Source: Taklimakanibacter deserti | Lineage (GTDB): Bacteria > Pseudomonadota > Alphaproteobacteria > Rhizobiales > Aestuariivirgaceae | Assembly (NCBI GenBank): GCA_003574785.1 | Contig: QORU01000019.1 | Location: 1 to 64,000, forward strand | DNA: 64,000 nt | Direction of reading: 5' to 3' | In this document: positions 9,099 through 17,789 of the stretch, one piece after another | Numbering within the stretch: position 1 is the first letter of the stretch | Layout of the letters: each line of letters begins with the position of its first letter | The notes under the pieces: generated by a model | The model's database searches: none | Seen by the model: the letters and a program-made list of their open reading frames with translations, nothing else | Told to the model about the DNA's origin: nothing | Made by a program: the position numbers and the translations under genes

Positions 9099-10196
9099 AT
9101 GGACCTGCTCGCCGGCAAGAAGCTTTCCCGGCGCGATATGCTGGCCTTGGGCGGCAGTGCCGCTCTGGCGGCGGGCCTGGCAGGCATTTCGCCCAAGGCC
9201 CGGGCGGCGGGAAAATTCGACGGCAAGTCCGTCGTCTTCGCCAGCTGGGGCGGTGCCTATCAGGATGCGCAGAAGGTCTGCTACTGCGATCCCTTTGCCC
9301 AGAAGACCGGCGCCAATGTCGTCCAGGACGGGCCGATGGACGAAGCGAAGTTCCGCGCCATGGTCGAAGCCGGAGATTCGGTGTGGGATGTCGGCGACAT
9401 CACCCACGAGTTCCTATTCAACGGCATCAAGAATAACCTGTTCGAGAAGCTCGACCTGACCAAGATCAATGTCGCGCGGGTCGATGAGCGCTATCGCAAC
9501 GAATACGGCATCGGCGACATCGTCTGGTCCTACAATATCGGCTACAGCACCAAGACCTTCAAGGACGGGACCCATCCCAAGTCCTGGGCCGAGGTGTTCG
9601 ATCTGGCCAAATTCCCCGGGACCCGGACGCTGCCGGGCAACTCGCCGAACGCGACACTCGAGGTCGCGGCCCTGGCCGACGGCGTTCCGGTGGACAAGCT
9701 CTATGAGGTCCTCGCCACCGATGAGGGCATCGACCGGGCGCTCAAGAAGCTCAGCTCGATCAAGGACAAGCTCATCCTGTGGGATACGAACTCGCAGTCG
9801 CAGCAGCTCTTCATCGACGGCGAGGTGACCTGCGGCATGATCCTGAACGGCCGCGCCTATGACGCGGCCCAGAAGGGCGGCCAGATCGCGGTCGACTGGA
9901 ACCAGAATATACAGTCGATCGACTATCTGGTGATTCCGCGCGGCGCCAAGAATATCGAGACCGCCCTTGGCCTGATCGACGAGATGACGGTCGCCGAGAA
10001 CCAGGCGAAGCTTGCCAACATGATTGCCTACTCGCCGACCAACAAGGAGGCCTTTGCCACGATCGATCAGAAGATCGTGCCGTGGCTCGCCACCAGCCCG
10101 GAGAATGCCGCCAAGGGCTTTGTCATCGACGGGGCTTTCTGGGAGAAGAACCTGGAGAAAATCTCCGAGCGCTGGGAAGAGTGGAAACTGTCCTAG
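9099..10196 (+). CDS. ABC transporter substrate-binding protein, PotD-like, with Tat-type signal
   Basis: 365 residues from ATG 9099. The N-terminus has a twin-arginine motif (KKLSRRDMLALGG) followed by a hydrophobic stretch and an ARAA cleavage region, so export is probably by Tat. The mature part resembles spermidine/putrescine-type binding proteins. The start is uncertain. The only strong ribosome site (AAGGAGG, 9062-9068) serves an ATG at 9074 in another frame. Removing one A from the AAAA run at 9089-9092 would join that ATG to this frame. The true N-terminus may therefore be about nine residues longer, or may begin at CTG 9078. Confidence 0.9.
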   Translation: MDLLAGKKLSRRDMLALGGSAALAAGLAGISPKARAAGKFDGKSVVFASWGGAYQDAQKVCYCDPFAQKTGANVVQDGPMDEAKFRAMVEAGDSVWDVGDITHEFLFNGIKNNLFEKLDLTKINVARVDERYRNEYGIGDIVWSYNIGYSTKTFKDGTHPKSWAEVFDLAKFPGTRTLPGNSPNATLEVAALADGVPVDKLYEVLATDEGIDRALKKLSSIKDKLILWDTNSQSQQLFIDGEVTCGMILNGRAYDAAQKGGQIAVDWNQNIQSIDYLVIPRGAKNIETALGLIDEMTVAENQAKLANMIAYSPTNKEAFATIDQKIVPWLATSPENAAKGFVIDGAFWEKNLEKISERWEEWKLS

Positions 10197-10225
10197 ACCC
10201 GCAAGGGCATGCCGGAGAGATAGCT

Positions 10226-11047
10226 ATGCGGATTGGATATGCTTGGCTGATTGTTCCGGCATGCCTTTTGCTGGGCGTGTTTTTCGTCTGGCCGGTGTTC
10301 TGGCTGCTGCTGAAGAGCGTGACCTTCCCGAGCCCGAGCATTGCGAACTTCGTGGCACTGGTCGAGCGGCCGGTCTATTTGCGCGTCCTGTGGAACACGA
10401 TCGTCATCAGCGCCAGCACGGCCGTCCTGTGCGCGCTGATCGGCTATCCGCTGGCCTACACCATGGCGAATACCGGCGCCCGTGCGCGCCGCCTGCTGAT
10501 CTTCATCGTTCTCATTCCATTCTGGACGAGCCTGCTCGTCAGGTCGTTCGCCTGGATGGTGCTGCTGCAGAAGCAGGGCCTGGTCAATCAGAGCCTGGTC
10601 AGCTTCGGCATCATCGCCGAGCCGGTCGCGCTCATCTTCAACCGTTTCGGCGTGCTGACCGGAATGGTCCAGGTGCTTCTGCCTTTCATGGTCTTTCCGC
10701 TTTATTCCGTCATGACCCGCATCGACAAAAGTCTTCCATCGGCGGCGGCAACTCTCGGCGCACCGCCGGTGCGCAATTTTCTCCGGGTCTATTTGCCATT
10801 GACTTTGCCGGGCCTCGTGACCGGCACCATGCTGGTCTTCATCAGTGCGCTTGGCTACTACGTGACGCCGGCGCTCCTCGGCGGCCCCGGCGACACGATG
10901 ATCGCCCAGCTCATCCAGCAGCAGATCGGCAATATGGGGAACTGGGGCCTGGCCGGCGCCCTCGCCGTCGTGCTCCTCGTCGGCACCTGCATCTGTCTCG
11001 CTGTCGTCCAGCGCTTCGTCAGCGTGCGATCGGTGATGGGGAGGTAG
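10226..11047 (+). CDS. ABC transporter permease, PotB-like
   Basis: 273 residues starting at ATG 10226, preceded by GGAGAGA. The frame is open further upstream, but that part overlaps the binding-protein gene and is not membrane-like. About six hydrophobic helices are present, with the EAA loop AAATLGAPPVRNFLRVY at about residues 175-191. It forms the translocation pore with the next gene's product and belongs to the importer for the compound handled by the neighbouring monooxygenase cluster. Confidence 0.92.
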   Translation: MRIGYAWLIVPACLLLGVFFVWPVFWLLLKSVTFPSPSIANFVALVERPVYLRVLWNTIVISASTAVLCALIGYPLAYTMANTGARARRLLIFIVLIPFWTSLLVRSFAWMVLLQKQGLVNQSLVSFGIIAEPVALIFNRFGVLTGMVQVLLPFMVFPLYSVMTRIDKSLPSAAATLGAPPVRNFLRVYLPLTLPGLVTGTMLVFISALGYYVTPALLGGPGDTMIAQLIQQQIGNMGNWGLAGALAVVLLVGTCICLAVVQRFVSVRSVMGR

Positions 11048-11049
11048 CC

Positions 11050-11868
11050 ATGCATATGAGCTCGAGCGGCGGCACAGGCATATGGTGGCGATGGGGCAGG
11101 CTCCTGATGTGCGGGCTTGCGGTCGTCTATGTCATCGCGCCCCTGGTCATCGTCGTCATCCTCTCCTTCAGCTCGGCACCCTTCCTCACCTTTCCGCCGC
11201 CCGGGCTCTCGCTGCAATGGTATGAAAGCCTGTTCGGCAATCCGGTGTGGTATGGCTCGCTGCTGACCAGCATCAAGATCCTGATCCCGACCGCCATCCT
11301 GGCGACGGTCATCGGCACGGCGGCAGCCTTCGGCATGTCGCGCTCCGAATTCAGGGGCAAGTCAATCATTGCCGGCCTCATCATGTCGCCGATCATCGTG
11401 CCGGTCATCATCACGGCGGTCGGCATGTTCGGCGCCTTTCGCTCCCTCGGGCTCTTCGGCACGCTCGCCGGGCTGATCGCCGCTCATACGGTGCTGACGG
11501 TTCCCTTCGTCTTCGCAACCGTCTCGGGCGCGCTTTCGGTGATCGATCAGCGATTGGAAGGAGCCGCCGCCACACTTGGCGCCACACCCTGGGTGAGCTT
11601 CAGGCGCGTGACCTTGCCGCTCATCCTGCCGGGTATCCTGTCCGGACTTCTGTTCGCGGTGGTCATCTCATTCGACGAGCTGGTGGTTTCGATGTTCATA
11701 AGCACGCCGGCGGTGCGTCCGATCACCGTCCAGATGTGGTCGAATGTCCGTGGCGCCGTCGATCCGACGATTGCCGCCGTCGCTTCGATCCTGCTGCTCT
11801 TTTGCCTCTCCGCCCTGGTGGCGCAGTTCATGATTGATCGCGGGGGCGATCGGAGGGTTGACCGCTGA
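11050..11868 (+). CDS. ABC transporter permease, PotC-like
   Basis: 272 residues, beginning two bases after the previous stop at ATG 11050; a second ATG follows at 11056. About six hydrophobic helices are present, with the EAA-type loop GAAATLGATPWVSFRR. It overlaps the ATPase gene by one base (TGATG). It is the second permease subunit of the PotDBCA-like importer. Confidence 0.92.
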   Translation: MHMSSSGGTGIWWRWGRLLMCGLAVVYVIAPLVIVVILSFSSAPFLTFPPPGLSLQWYESLFGNPVWYGSLLTSIKILIPTAILATVIGTAAAFGMSRSEFRGKSIIAGLIMSPIIVPVIITAVGMFGAFRSLGLFGTLAGLIAAHTVLTVPFVFATVSGALSVIDQRLEGAAATLGATPWVSFRRVTLPLILPGILSGLLFAVVISFDELVVSMFISTPAVRPITVQMWSNVRGAVDPTIAAVASILLLFCLSALVAQFMIDRGGDRRVDR

Positions 11869-13004
11869 TGAAGAACACCACTGACGGCTGCAAGACGCCG
11901 ACATTGAGCCAGTCCTCGCCGCTCGTCCTCAAGGACGTCCGCAAGACCTATGGCGATATCGTCGCCGTGGAGCGGGTCGATCTCGAATTGCGCGAAGGCG
12001 AGTTCCTCACCTTCCTCGGACCTTCGGGATCGGGAAAGACGACGACTCTCGCCATGGTGGCGGGGCTGCAGAATCCGTCCTCGGGCTCGATATACCTGAA
12101 CGGCGAGCCGCTCGATCCGCTGCCGCCCTATCGCCGGAATATCGGCATGGTGTTCCAGCATTATGCGCTCTTTCCCCATATGACGGTGGCCGGCAATGTC
12201 GCCTTCCCGCTGGAAATGCGAAAACTTCCAGGATCGGAGGTCAAGAGGCGAGTCGGCGAGGCCCTGGAGCTTGTCGGCCTGCCGGAGATGGCCAAGCGCT
12301 TTCCGGCGGAATTGTCGGGCGGCCAGCAGCAGCGCGTGGCGCTCGCCCGCGCGATCGTCTTCAAGCCGCCATTGCTGCTGATGGACGAGCCCCTGGGCGC
12401 GCTCGACCGCAAGCTCCGCGAGCAGATGCAACTCGAGATCACGCGGCTGCATCGCGAGCTGAAAACCTCCATCCTTTATGTCACGCATGATCAGGAAGAG
12501 GCGCTGGTCATGAGCGATCGGATCGCCGTCTTCAACAAGGGGCTCATCGAGCAGATCGGGTCGGCGCACGAGCTCTATGAAAAGCCCACCACCCAGTTCG
12601 TCGCCGGTTTCCTGGGCGATTCCAATTTCTTCGGCGCGACCGTCAGGGAAGTGCGCGGCGACTGCTGCCTGCTCGACAGCCAGAACGGACCACTCAGGGC
12701 TTCGAATACCAGCCGCCTGAAAGCCGGCGACAGGGCGGTCGTCGCGGTGCGCCCGGAGCGGATCAGCTTCTTCGCCAATGGTCATAATGGCGTGGCGCAC
12801 AACACGCTCAAGGGCAAGGTCACGGACATTATCTATCTCGGACAATCCAGCAAATATGTCCTGAAGATGCCGGACGGCACCGAGATCCGTGCCTTGCAGC
12901 AGGCGCAGACGGAAGGTGGGCACAAGGTGTCACTCGGCGATGAAGTGTCGGTCATGTGGCATGAATCACAGGCCAATGCCCTGGCCGAGAAGCAACGCGA
13001 TTGA
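11868..13004 (+). CDS. ABC transporter ATP-binding protein, PotA-like
   Basis: 378 residues with Walker A GPSGSGKTT, signature LSGGQQQRVALARA, Walker B LLLMDEP, and the H-loop in THDQEEA. A TOBE-like domain occupies roughly the last 120 residues. It energises the permeases encoded just upstream. Together with the Tat-exported binding protein it completes a polyamine-class importer. This is a second set distinct from the one at 191-2932. Confidence 0.94.
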   Translation: MKNTTDGCKTPTLSQSSPLVLKDVRKTYGDIVAVERVDLELREGEFLTFLGPSGSGKTTTLAMVAGLQNPSSGSIYLNGEPLDPLPPYRRNIGMVFQHYALFPHMTVAGNVAFPLEMRKLPGSEVKRRVGEALELVGLPEMAKRFPAELSGGQQQRVALARAIVFKPPLLLMDEPLGALDRKLREQMQLEITRLHRELKTSILYVTHDQEEALVMSDRIAVFNKGLIEQIGSAHELYEKPTTQFVAGFLGDSNFFGATVREVRGDCCLLDSQNGPLRASNTSRLKAGDRAVVAVRPERISFFANGHNGVAHNTLKGKVTDIIYLGQSSKYVLKMPDGTEIRALQQAQTEGGHKVSLGDEVSVMWHESQANALAEKQRD

Positions 13005-13017
13005 GTTGGAGGGTGAT

Positions 13018-13842
13018 GTGAACAAGGTGACGGACTTTGCCGAGGTCGGATCTGTGCGCCTGCGCTACAGCGTGAGCGGGGCAGGACCCGATTTGCTATT
13101 GATCCATGGCGTCGGCAGCGAGCATGAGGATTGGGACGGCGTCGTCGCGGCACTCAAGTCGAGTTACCGCACCATCGCCTTCGACCTGAGAGGGCACGGG
13201 GAATCGAGCAAGCCCGCAGGCCCTTACGCGCTGGATGATTTCGTCATGGATGCACGGGGCCTCCTCGACAAGCTTGGCGTCGAGCGCTGCCACCTTGCCG
13301 GATTTTCGCTGGGTGGTCTGGTCGCTCAAGGCTTCGCGCTGTCCTACCCTGAGCGCCTTCACAGCGTCATCCTCTTGTCGACGGTGGCGGGCCGCACCGA
13401 GGACGAGAAGCGACGGGTGCGCGAGCGGCTGGCGATCGTCGCCGACGGGATACCGGGCCAGCATTTCGAGAATTCGGTCGCCCGCTGGTTCACCGATGAG
13501 TTCCGCGCCCGCAATCCGCGGCTCATCGCGGAACTGAACGAGCGCAGCAAGCAGAACGACCCCAAAGCCTATGCTGCGGCCTACCGCGTGCTGGCCGAGA
13601 GCGATCTGGCCGACCGTCTGCCCGATATCCGCCTGCCCACCCTGGTGGCGACCGGCGAAGACGATATCGGCTCCAACACGCGCATGGCGAGGCTCATGGC
13701 GGAGCGCATTCCGGCAGCGCGGCTCCATATCTTCCCCAGGATGCGGCATTCCATTCTCACCGAATGCCCTGAAGACGTCGCCTGCGTCATGAGCGGCTTC
13801 CTAGAAGGTGTCGAAGGGAGGCAGATGACCCATGGACAATGA
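13018..13842 (+). CDS. Alpha/beta hydrolase (3-oxoadipate enol-lactonase-like)
   Basis: 274 residues from GTG 13018, which is preceded by GGAGGG. The oxyanion motif is IHGVGS, the nucleophile serine is in GFSLGG, the acid aspartate is near ATGEDDIG, and the histidine is in RMRHSIL. The fold class includes PcaD lactonases and C-C or amide hydrolases. The next gene encodes a carboxymuconolactone-decarboxylase-like protein, as in protocatechuate pathways, but no other beta-ketoadipate gene is present, so a ring-opened or ester/lactone intermediate from the flavin oxidation is the likelier substrate. It overlaps the next gene by 11 bp. Confidence 0.88.
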   Translation: MNKVTDFAEVGSVRLRYSVSGAGPDLLLIHGVGSEHEDWDGVVAALKSSYRTIAFDLRGHGESSKPAGPYALDDFVMDARGLLDKLGVERCHLAGFSLGGLVAQGFALSYPERLHSVILLSTVAGRTEDEKRRVRERLAIVADGIPGQHFENSVARWFTDEFRARNPRLIAELNERSKQNDPKAYAAAYRVLAESDLADRLPDIRLPTLVATGEDDIGSNTRMARLMAERIPAARLHIFPRMRHSILTECPEDVACVMSGFLEGVEGRQMTHGQ

Positions 13843-14227
13843 GCGCTACGAAGCGGGCCTGAAGGTCAGGAAGGCGGTACTCGGCGACGCCTATGTCGAT
13901 AAGGCCATCAACAATGCGACGGATTTCAACCGGCCGTTCCAGGAACTGGTCACGGAATTCTGCTGGGGCACCTGCTGGACCGACGAGGCGCTGTCGCGCC
14001 AGCAGCGCAGCCTCCTCAACCTCGGCATGCTCGCGGCCTCGGGCCGGATGGAGGAGTTCGAGCTGCACTTCGCCGGGGCCCTGCGCAACGGCCTGACCGT
14101 GGAAGAGCTGCGCGCGGCGCTCATCCAGATCGCCGTCTATTGCGGCATTCCGGCCGGCGTCGAATGTTTCCGCATCGCGCGCCGGGTGATGGCGGCCGAG
14201 GCCGCGGAAAGCCCGAAGCCCGCATGA
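13832..14227 (+). CDS. Carboxymuconolactone decarboxylase family protein (PcaC-like)
   Basis: 131 residues, the usual length for single-domain CMD proteins. The CMD helix-pair landmarks are FCWGTCW (a CX3C in which the first cysteine is offset from peroxiredoxin-type members), LNLGMLAASGR and ELHFAGALRNG. It may decarboxylate a lactone or act as a peroxidase-like CMD protein. A GGGAGG ribosome site precedes the ATG. It is coupled to the hydrolase before it and overlaps the NIPSNAP gene by ATGA. Confidence 0.87.
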   Translation: MDNERYEAGLKVRKAVLGDAYVDKAINNATDFNRPFQELVTEFCWGTCWTDEALSRQQRSLLNLGMLAASGRMEEFELHFAGALRNGLTVEELRAALIQIAVYCGIPAGVECFRIARRVMAAEAAESPKPA

Positions 14228-14538
14228 TCATCGAGGAGCGAATCTACAAGATCCGCACCGATCAATTGCGGACCTATCTTGAGCTCGTGCGCGAGGAGGG
14301 GCTTGCCATCCAGGCGCCGATCCTGGGCGGCCTCGTCGGTTATTTCGTGACCGAGATCGGCCCGCTCTCGCATGTGGTGATCCTGTGGCGATATGCGGAT
14401 CTGGAGGATCGCGCCCGGCGCCGCGCCCGCCTGGCCGAAACGCCCGCATGGCAGGAGTTCACCAAGCGGCTCTCGCCCACGATCGAAACGATGGAGAACA
14501 GGATCCTCCTGCCCACGGACTTTTCGCCCATGCGGTAG
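14224..14538 (+). CDS. NIPSNAP family protein
   Basis: 104 residues starting at ATG 14224, inside the preceding stop. NIPSNAP (dimeric alpha/beta barrel) features are IIEERIYKIRTDQLRTYLEL at the start, LVGYFVTEIGPLSHVVILW in the middle and a WQEFTKRLSP helix. Bacterial members often lie in catabolic operons and may bind or convert small intermediates, but no defined activity can be assigned. Its position inside the run argues for a role in the same pathway. Confidence 0.85.
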   Translation: MIIEERIYKIRTDQLRTYLELVREEGLAIQAPILGGLVGYFVTEIGPLSHVVILWRYADLEDRARRRARLAETPAWQEFTKRLSPTIETMENRILLPTDFSPMR

Positions 14539-14587
14539 GCGTCCGGAACGGATGCACGTTCACAACCGAGTAAAACCAGGAATCAAA

Positions 14588-15172
14588 ATGACATTGAACA
14601 TTCGCAAGGTCGTCACCCATAGCGAGGAAACCTTCATCGAGGGCGGCAAGGCTGGAAAGCCCGTGCTGATGGCGGGCATCGCCGCGGTCGTGAGCAATCC
14701 CTGGCATGGCGCATTCAAGTCGGAGCTGAAGCAGGATATCTCCGCCTTTGCGCCGCAGCTGGTGGAGACGCTGGTCGATCCTCTCATCCGTCTCTGCGGC
14801 GGCAAAGAGAGTGTGGAAGCTTATGGCAAGGCCGCGGTCGTCGGCACGGGGGGCGAGATCGAGCACGCTTCCGCTTTGATCCACACGCTCAGATTCGGCA
14901 ACCCCTTTCGTGAGGCCGCCGGCGGAACGGCCTATCTGAGCTTCACCAATATTCGTGGGCCCGCCGGCAGCGCGATCATGATCCCCATGACCCATAAGAC
15001 GGATACGGGATTGCGGTCGCATTACATAACGCTGCATTTCACGATCACCGACGCGCCGTGCGAGAACGAGATCGTCGTGGCAATCGGCGCCGCGACCGGC
15101 GGGCGGATGCATCCCCGGATCGGCAATCGTTACGAAGACATGGCGGAAATGGGGATCAAGCAGCCGGCCTGA
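14588..15172 (+). CDS. DUF1185 protein (amino acid synthesis family)
   Basis: 194 residues from ATG 14588. The sequence (RKVVTHSEETFIEGGK near the start, HASALIHTLRFGNPFR, and IGAATGGRMHPRIGNR near the end) matches my memory of the DUF1185 family, whose biochemical function is not established. It closes the flavin-monooxygenase run and overlaps the convergent beta-keto acid cleavage gene by 17 bp. Recurrent linkage of this family to luciferase-like monooxygenases would be worth testing. I cannot name a reaction. Confidence 0.8.
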   Translation: MTLNIRKVVTHSEETFIEGGKAGKPVLMAGIAAVVSNPWHGAFKSELKQDISAFAPQLVETLVDPLIRLCGGKESVEAYGKAAVVGTGGEIEHASALIHTLRFGNPFREAAGGTAYLSFTNIRGPAGSAIMIPMTHKTDTGLRSHYITLHFTITDAPCENEIVVAIGAATGGRMHPRIGNRYEDMAEMGIKQPA

Positions 15173-15989
15173 GGCGGAGCAGCGTCCGCGCTTCGCTCGG
15201 GCTCGCCGGGTGGCGGTCATATTGACCGCAGAGCTCGGCGACGCGCCCGACCAGCTCGGCATTGCTGGCGGCAAGGCGCGAGCCATCATAGCGCACATTG
15301 TCTTCGAGCCCGGTGCGGCAATGGCCGTTGAGCTTGAGGGCCCAGTGATTGAGCTCGAGCTGATGCCGGCCGATGCCGGCGGCGGCCCAGGTCGCCTCCG
15401 GCATGAGGCGTTTCAGCTCCGCCACCTGGAATTCCAGCACTTGCCAGACCGCCGGCATGCAGTTCTTGATGCCGAAGACGAATTGCACATGCAGGGGCTT
15501 CGGGATCATCCCCTCATCGGCGAGCCGCAGCGCCTGGTAGAGCATGGAGAGATCGAACACCTCGATCTCGGGCTTGATCGCATAGGTCTTCATCTGCTCC
15601 GCCAGATGAAGGATGAGATCAGGCGGGTTCATATAGATGATCGAGGGGAAGTTGCAGGAGCCCGTCGCGAGCGAGGCCATGTCGGGCCGCAAATGCAGCA
15701 TGCCGCCGCGCTCGAGGCCGTTACCGGAGCGCCCGCCGGTCGAGAATTGGATGATCATCCCCGGGCAGTGCCTGGCGATGCCGGCCTGGACCTGCGCGAA
15801 ACGCTCAGGGTTCGAGGTCGGCGTCTGGTCGTCATTCCTGACATGCAAATGGACGAGCGCTGCCCCCGCTTCATAGGCGGCATGGGTGGATTCGACCTGC
15901 TCCGCAATGCTGATGGGAACGGCCGGATTGTTCTCCTTGCGCGGCAGCGACCCGGTGATCGCGACGGAGATGATGCAGGGCGAAGACAT
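15156..15989 (-). CDS. Beta-keto acid cleavage enzyme (BKACE, DUF849)
   Basis: 277 residues. The zinc-site histidines appear as LVHLHVRND (about residues 45-53) and the C-terminal glutamate in GLEDNVRYDG. The family condenses a beta-keto acid with acetyl-CoA, giving acetoacetate and a new CoA thioester (known members act on 3-keto-5-aminohexanoate and dehydrocarnitine). The upstream dehydrogenase would make the keto acid. The gene is 84 bp downstream of that dehydrogenase, and the gap contains CGAACAT (16028-16034), similar to a recurrent motif elsewhere in this window. The specific substrate is unknown. Confidence 0.9.
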   Translation of the reverse strand: MSSPCIISVAITGSLPRKENNPAVPISIAEQVESTHAAYEAGAALVHLHVRNDDQTPTSNPERFAQVQAGIARHCPGMIIQFSTGGRSGNGLERGGMLHLRPDMASLATGSCNFPSIIYMNPPDLILHLAEQMKTYAIKPEIEVFDLSMLYQALRLADEGMIPKPLHVQFVFGIKNCMPAVWQVLEFQVAELKRLMPEATWAAAGIGRHQLELNHWALKLNGHCRTGLEDNVRYDGSRLAASNAELVGRVAELCGQYDRHPASPSEARTLLRLRPAA

Positions 15990-16073
15990 TGGTTGCTCTG
16001 TCTTGTTTAGAACAATTATGCGTTATACGAACATATTGGGAAGGATGACAAGTCAGACGATTGTCGGATCGGA

Positions 16074-17009
16074 TCAGCGGCCGTGCCGGCGCTTGAAGGC
16101 GAGAAGCCGCATCAGCATCTCGTCGCGCCACAGCACGCGTTCCGGCCAGTCCTCGAGCGGCAGAAGGGCCCGTCTTTCGCTTGCCACCTTCGCCACCAGA
16201 TCAGGCGTCCAGGGATCGTCCTGGCCCCGCTCGGCGCCCATGCGTCGATAGGCCGGGCCCATACGCTCCGCATGCGCCTCGATGCCGCCTTTTGTATTGA
16301 GCTCGGCGGTTTCGAAGGGCCCCATGAAGGACCAGCGCAAGCCCAGACCTTCGCGCACGATCGTGTCGATGTCCTCGACCGAGGCGACATCGTCCCTGAC
16401 CAGGCAATAGGCCTCGCGCAGGAGGGCGCCTTGCAGCCGGTTGAAGACGAAGCCTTCGATCTCCTTCCTGACGACGACCGGCTTGAGGCCGGTCCTGATC
16501 ATGAGATCGCGCGCCCGTTCGAGCGTCTCCGGTTGCGTGAAGCCGGCCGGGACCAGTTCCACCACCGGAATCAGATAGGGCGGGTTGGCCGGATGGATAA
16601 CCAGGCAGCGCCCCCGGCCAGGGAGATCATCCGCCCATTGCGCGGCGGGAATGGCCGAGGTCGAGCTCGCGAGCGTCGCCGTTTTGTCCATCACCTGGTC
16701 GAGCCGCCGCATGAGGCGGCGCTTGAGCTCGAGATTTTCCGGCGCGTTTTCCTGGACATGCACGGCATCTCGGACCGCTTCCGTCTCGCCGCAAATCTTG
16801 ATGCGGGCCGCGATGGTCGGGGGTGCCTCGTCGATGAGGGCGAATTCCCGCAAGCGCTCGAGGCGCTGGGCGATGGCGCTCATGGCCTGTTTGAGGGGCT
16901 CTTCCTGCGGATCGAACAGGCGCACCTCAAGTCCGGCGCGCGCGAAGGCGATGGCCCAGGCGAGGCCGATGCTGCCGGCGCCGATGACGGCGATATTCTC
17001 GCGAGTCAT
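16074..17009 (-). CDS. 3-hydroxyacyl-CoA dehydrogenase family protein (gulonate/carnitine dehydrogenase-like)
   Basis: 311 residues. The N-terminal NAD-binding motif is IAVIGAGSIGLAWAIAFARAG. SSTSAIPAAQW and HPANPPYLIPVVELVP match the lambda-crystallin/L-gulonate 3-dehydrogenase and carnitine dehydrogenase group, which oxidises free 3-hydroxy acids. Located between the IclR gene (6 bp away) and the BKACE gene, it probably generates the 3-keto acid that BKACE then cleaves. A carnitine-like zwitterion is one possibility, but no betainyl-CoA thioesterase gene is present. Confidence 0.9.
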   Translation of the reverse strand: MTRENIAVIGAGSIGLAWAIAFARAGLEVRLFDPQEEPLKQAMSAIAQRLERLREFALIDEAPPTIAARIKICGETEAVRDAVHVQENAPENLELKRRLMRRLDQVMDKTATLASSTSAIPAAQWADDLPGRGRCLVIHPANPPYLIPVVELVPAGFTQPETLERARDLMIRTGLKPVVVRKEIEGFVFNRLQGALLREAYCLVRDDVASVEDIDTIVREGLGLRWSFMGPFETAELNTKGGIEAHAERMGPAYRRMGAERGQDDPWTPDLVAKVASERRALLPLEDWPERVLWRDEMLMRLLAFKRRHGR

Positions 17010-17015
17010 TTTCCG

Positions 17016-17789
17016 TCAGGCCGGGAGCGAGGAGGTGATGCGCACGCTCGCCTCCTGCAGGATGGGGAGGAATTTGTCGGTCATGGTTTCGATGCTGACG
17101 CGCCCGGCATGGCAGCCGAGATTCATCGCCGCCGCCACAGCACCTGAGCGGCTGCGGATCGGCACGGCGAGCGAGCGCAAGCCCGCCTCGAGCTCCTGAT
17201 CGACCAGCGACCAGCCTTGCCGCGCCACGTCGCGCAGTTCATCGCGCAATTTGACCTTACTGGTGATCGTCTGCGGGGTGAGCTTTTCCGGCGTGATCTT
17301 GCTCAATTGCTTGGCCAGCGCCTCTTCCGGCAGGGCCGCGAGGAGGACGCGGCCCATCGAGGTGCAATAGGCCGGCAGCCGGCTGCCGACGCTCAGGCCG
17401 ATCGTCATCACGCGGTTGGTCGGGACGCGCGCGACATAGACGATCTCGAGATCATCGAGCACCGCCATGGAGCAGGATTCCTGGGTCTTCTCGACGACGC
17501 TGCGCATGATCGGCTCGGCGATGTCCCACAGCGTCATCGAGGCGAGATAGGCGAAGCCGAGATCGAGCACCTTGGGCCGGAGCTCGAAATATTTGCCGTC
17601 GGTCTGGGCGTAGTTCTCCTTGACCAGAGTGAGCAGGAAGCGGCGCGCCGCGGCGCGCGTCATCTGCGTCTCTTCCGCCACCTCGCTCAAGGTCATGCGC
17701 GGCCGGAAACGGCTGAAGGCGCGAATGACATCCAGTCCCCTGACGAAGGATTGCACATAGTCAGGATCCGCGCTTTCGCGATCTCTCAT
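17016..17789 (-). CDS. IclR family transcriptional regulator (PcaR/PobR-like)
   Basis: 257 residues. A winged helix is present at about 13-75 (QSFVRGLDVIRAFSR, TLSEVAEETQMTRAAARRFL), followed by the IclR effector domain with CTSMGRVLLAALP and WSLVDQELEAGLRSLAVPI. It heads the dehydrogenase-BKACE operon, so it probably controls that operon. It may also control the divergent aminotransferase operon across the 320-bp gap. The effector is probably a carboxylic acid, by family precedent. Confidence 0.93.
   Translation of the reverse strand: MRDRESADPDYVQSFVRGLDVIRAFSRFRPRMTLSEVAEETQMTRAAARRFLLTLVKENYAQTDGKYFELRPKVLDLGFAYLASMTLWDIAEPIMRSVVEKTQESCSMAVLDDLEIVYVARVPTNRVMTIGLSVGSRLPAYCTSMGRVLLAALPEEALAKQLSKITPEKLTPQTITSKVKLRDELRDVARQGWSLVDQELEAGLRSLAVPIRSRSGAVAAAMNLGCHAGRVSIETMTDKFLPILQEASVRITSSLPA

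Noticed and set aside
10024..11049. N-terminal 340-codon extension of the PotC-like permease frame
   Set aside because: This part overlaps the binding protein and the first permease and is not membrane-like. The real start is ATG 11050.
13018..14227. Protocatechuate/beta-ketoadipate pathway fragment (PcaD plus PcaC)
   Set aside because: No pcaG/H/B/I/J-like genes are near, and the genes are embedded in a flavin monooxygenase operon. The family resemblance alone is not enough.
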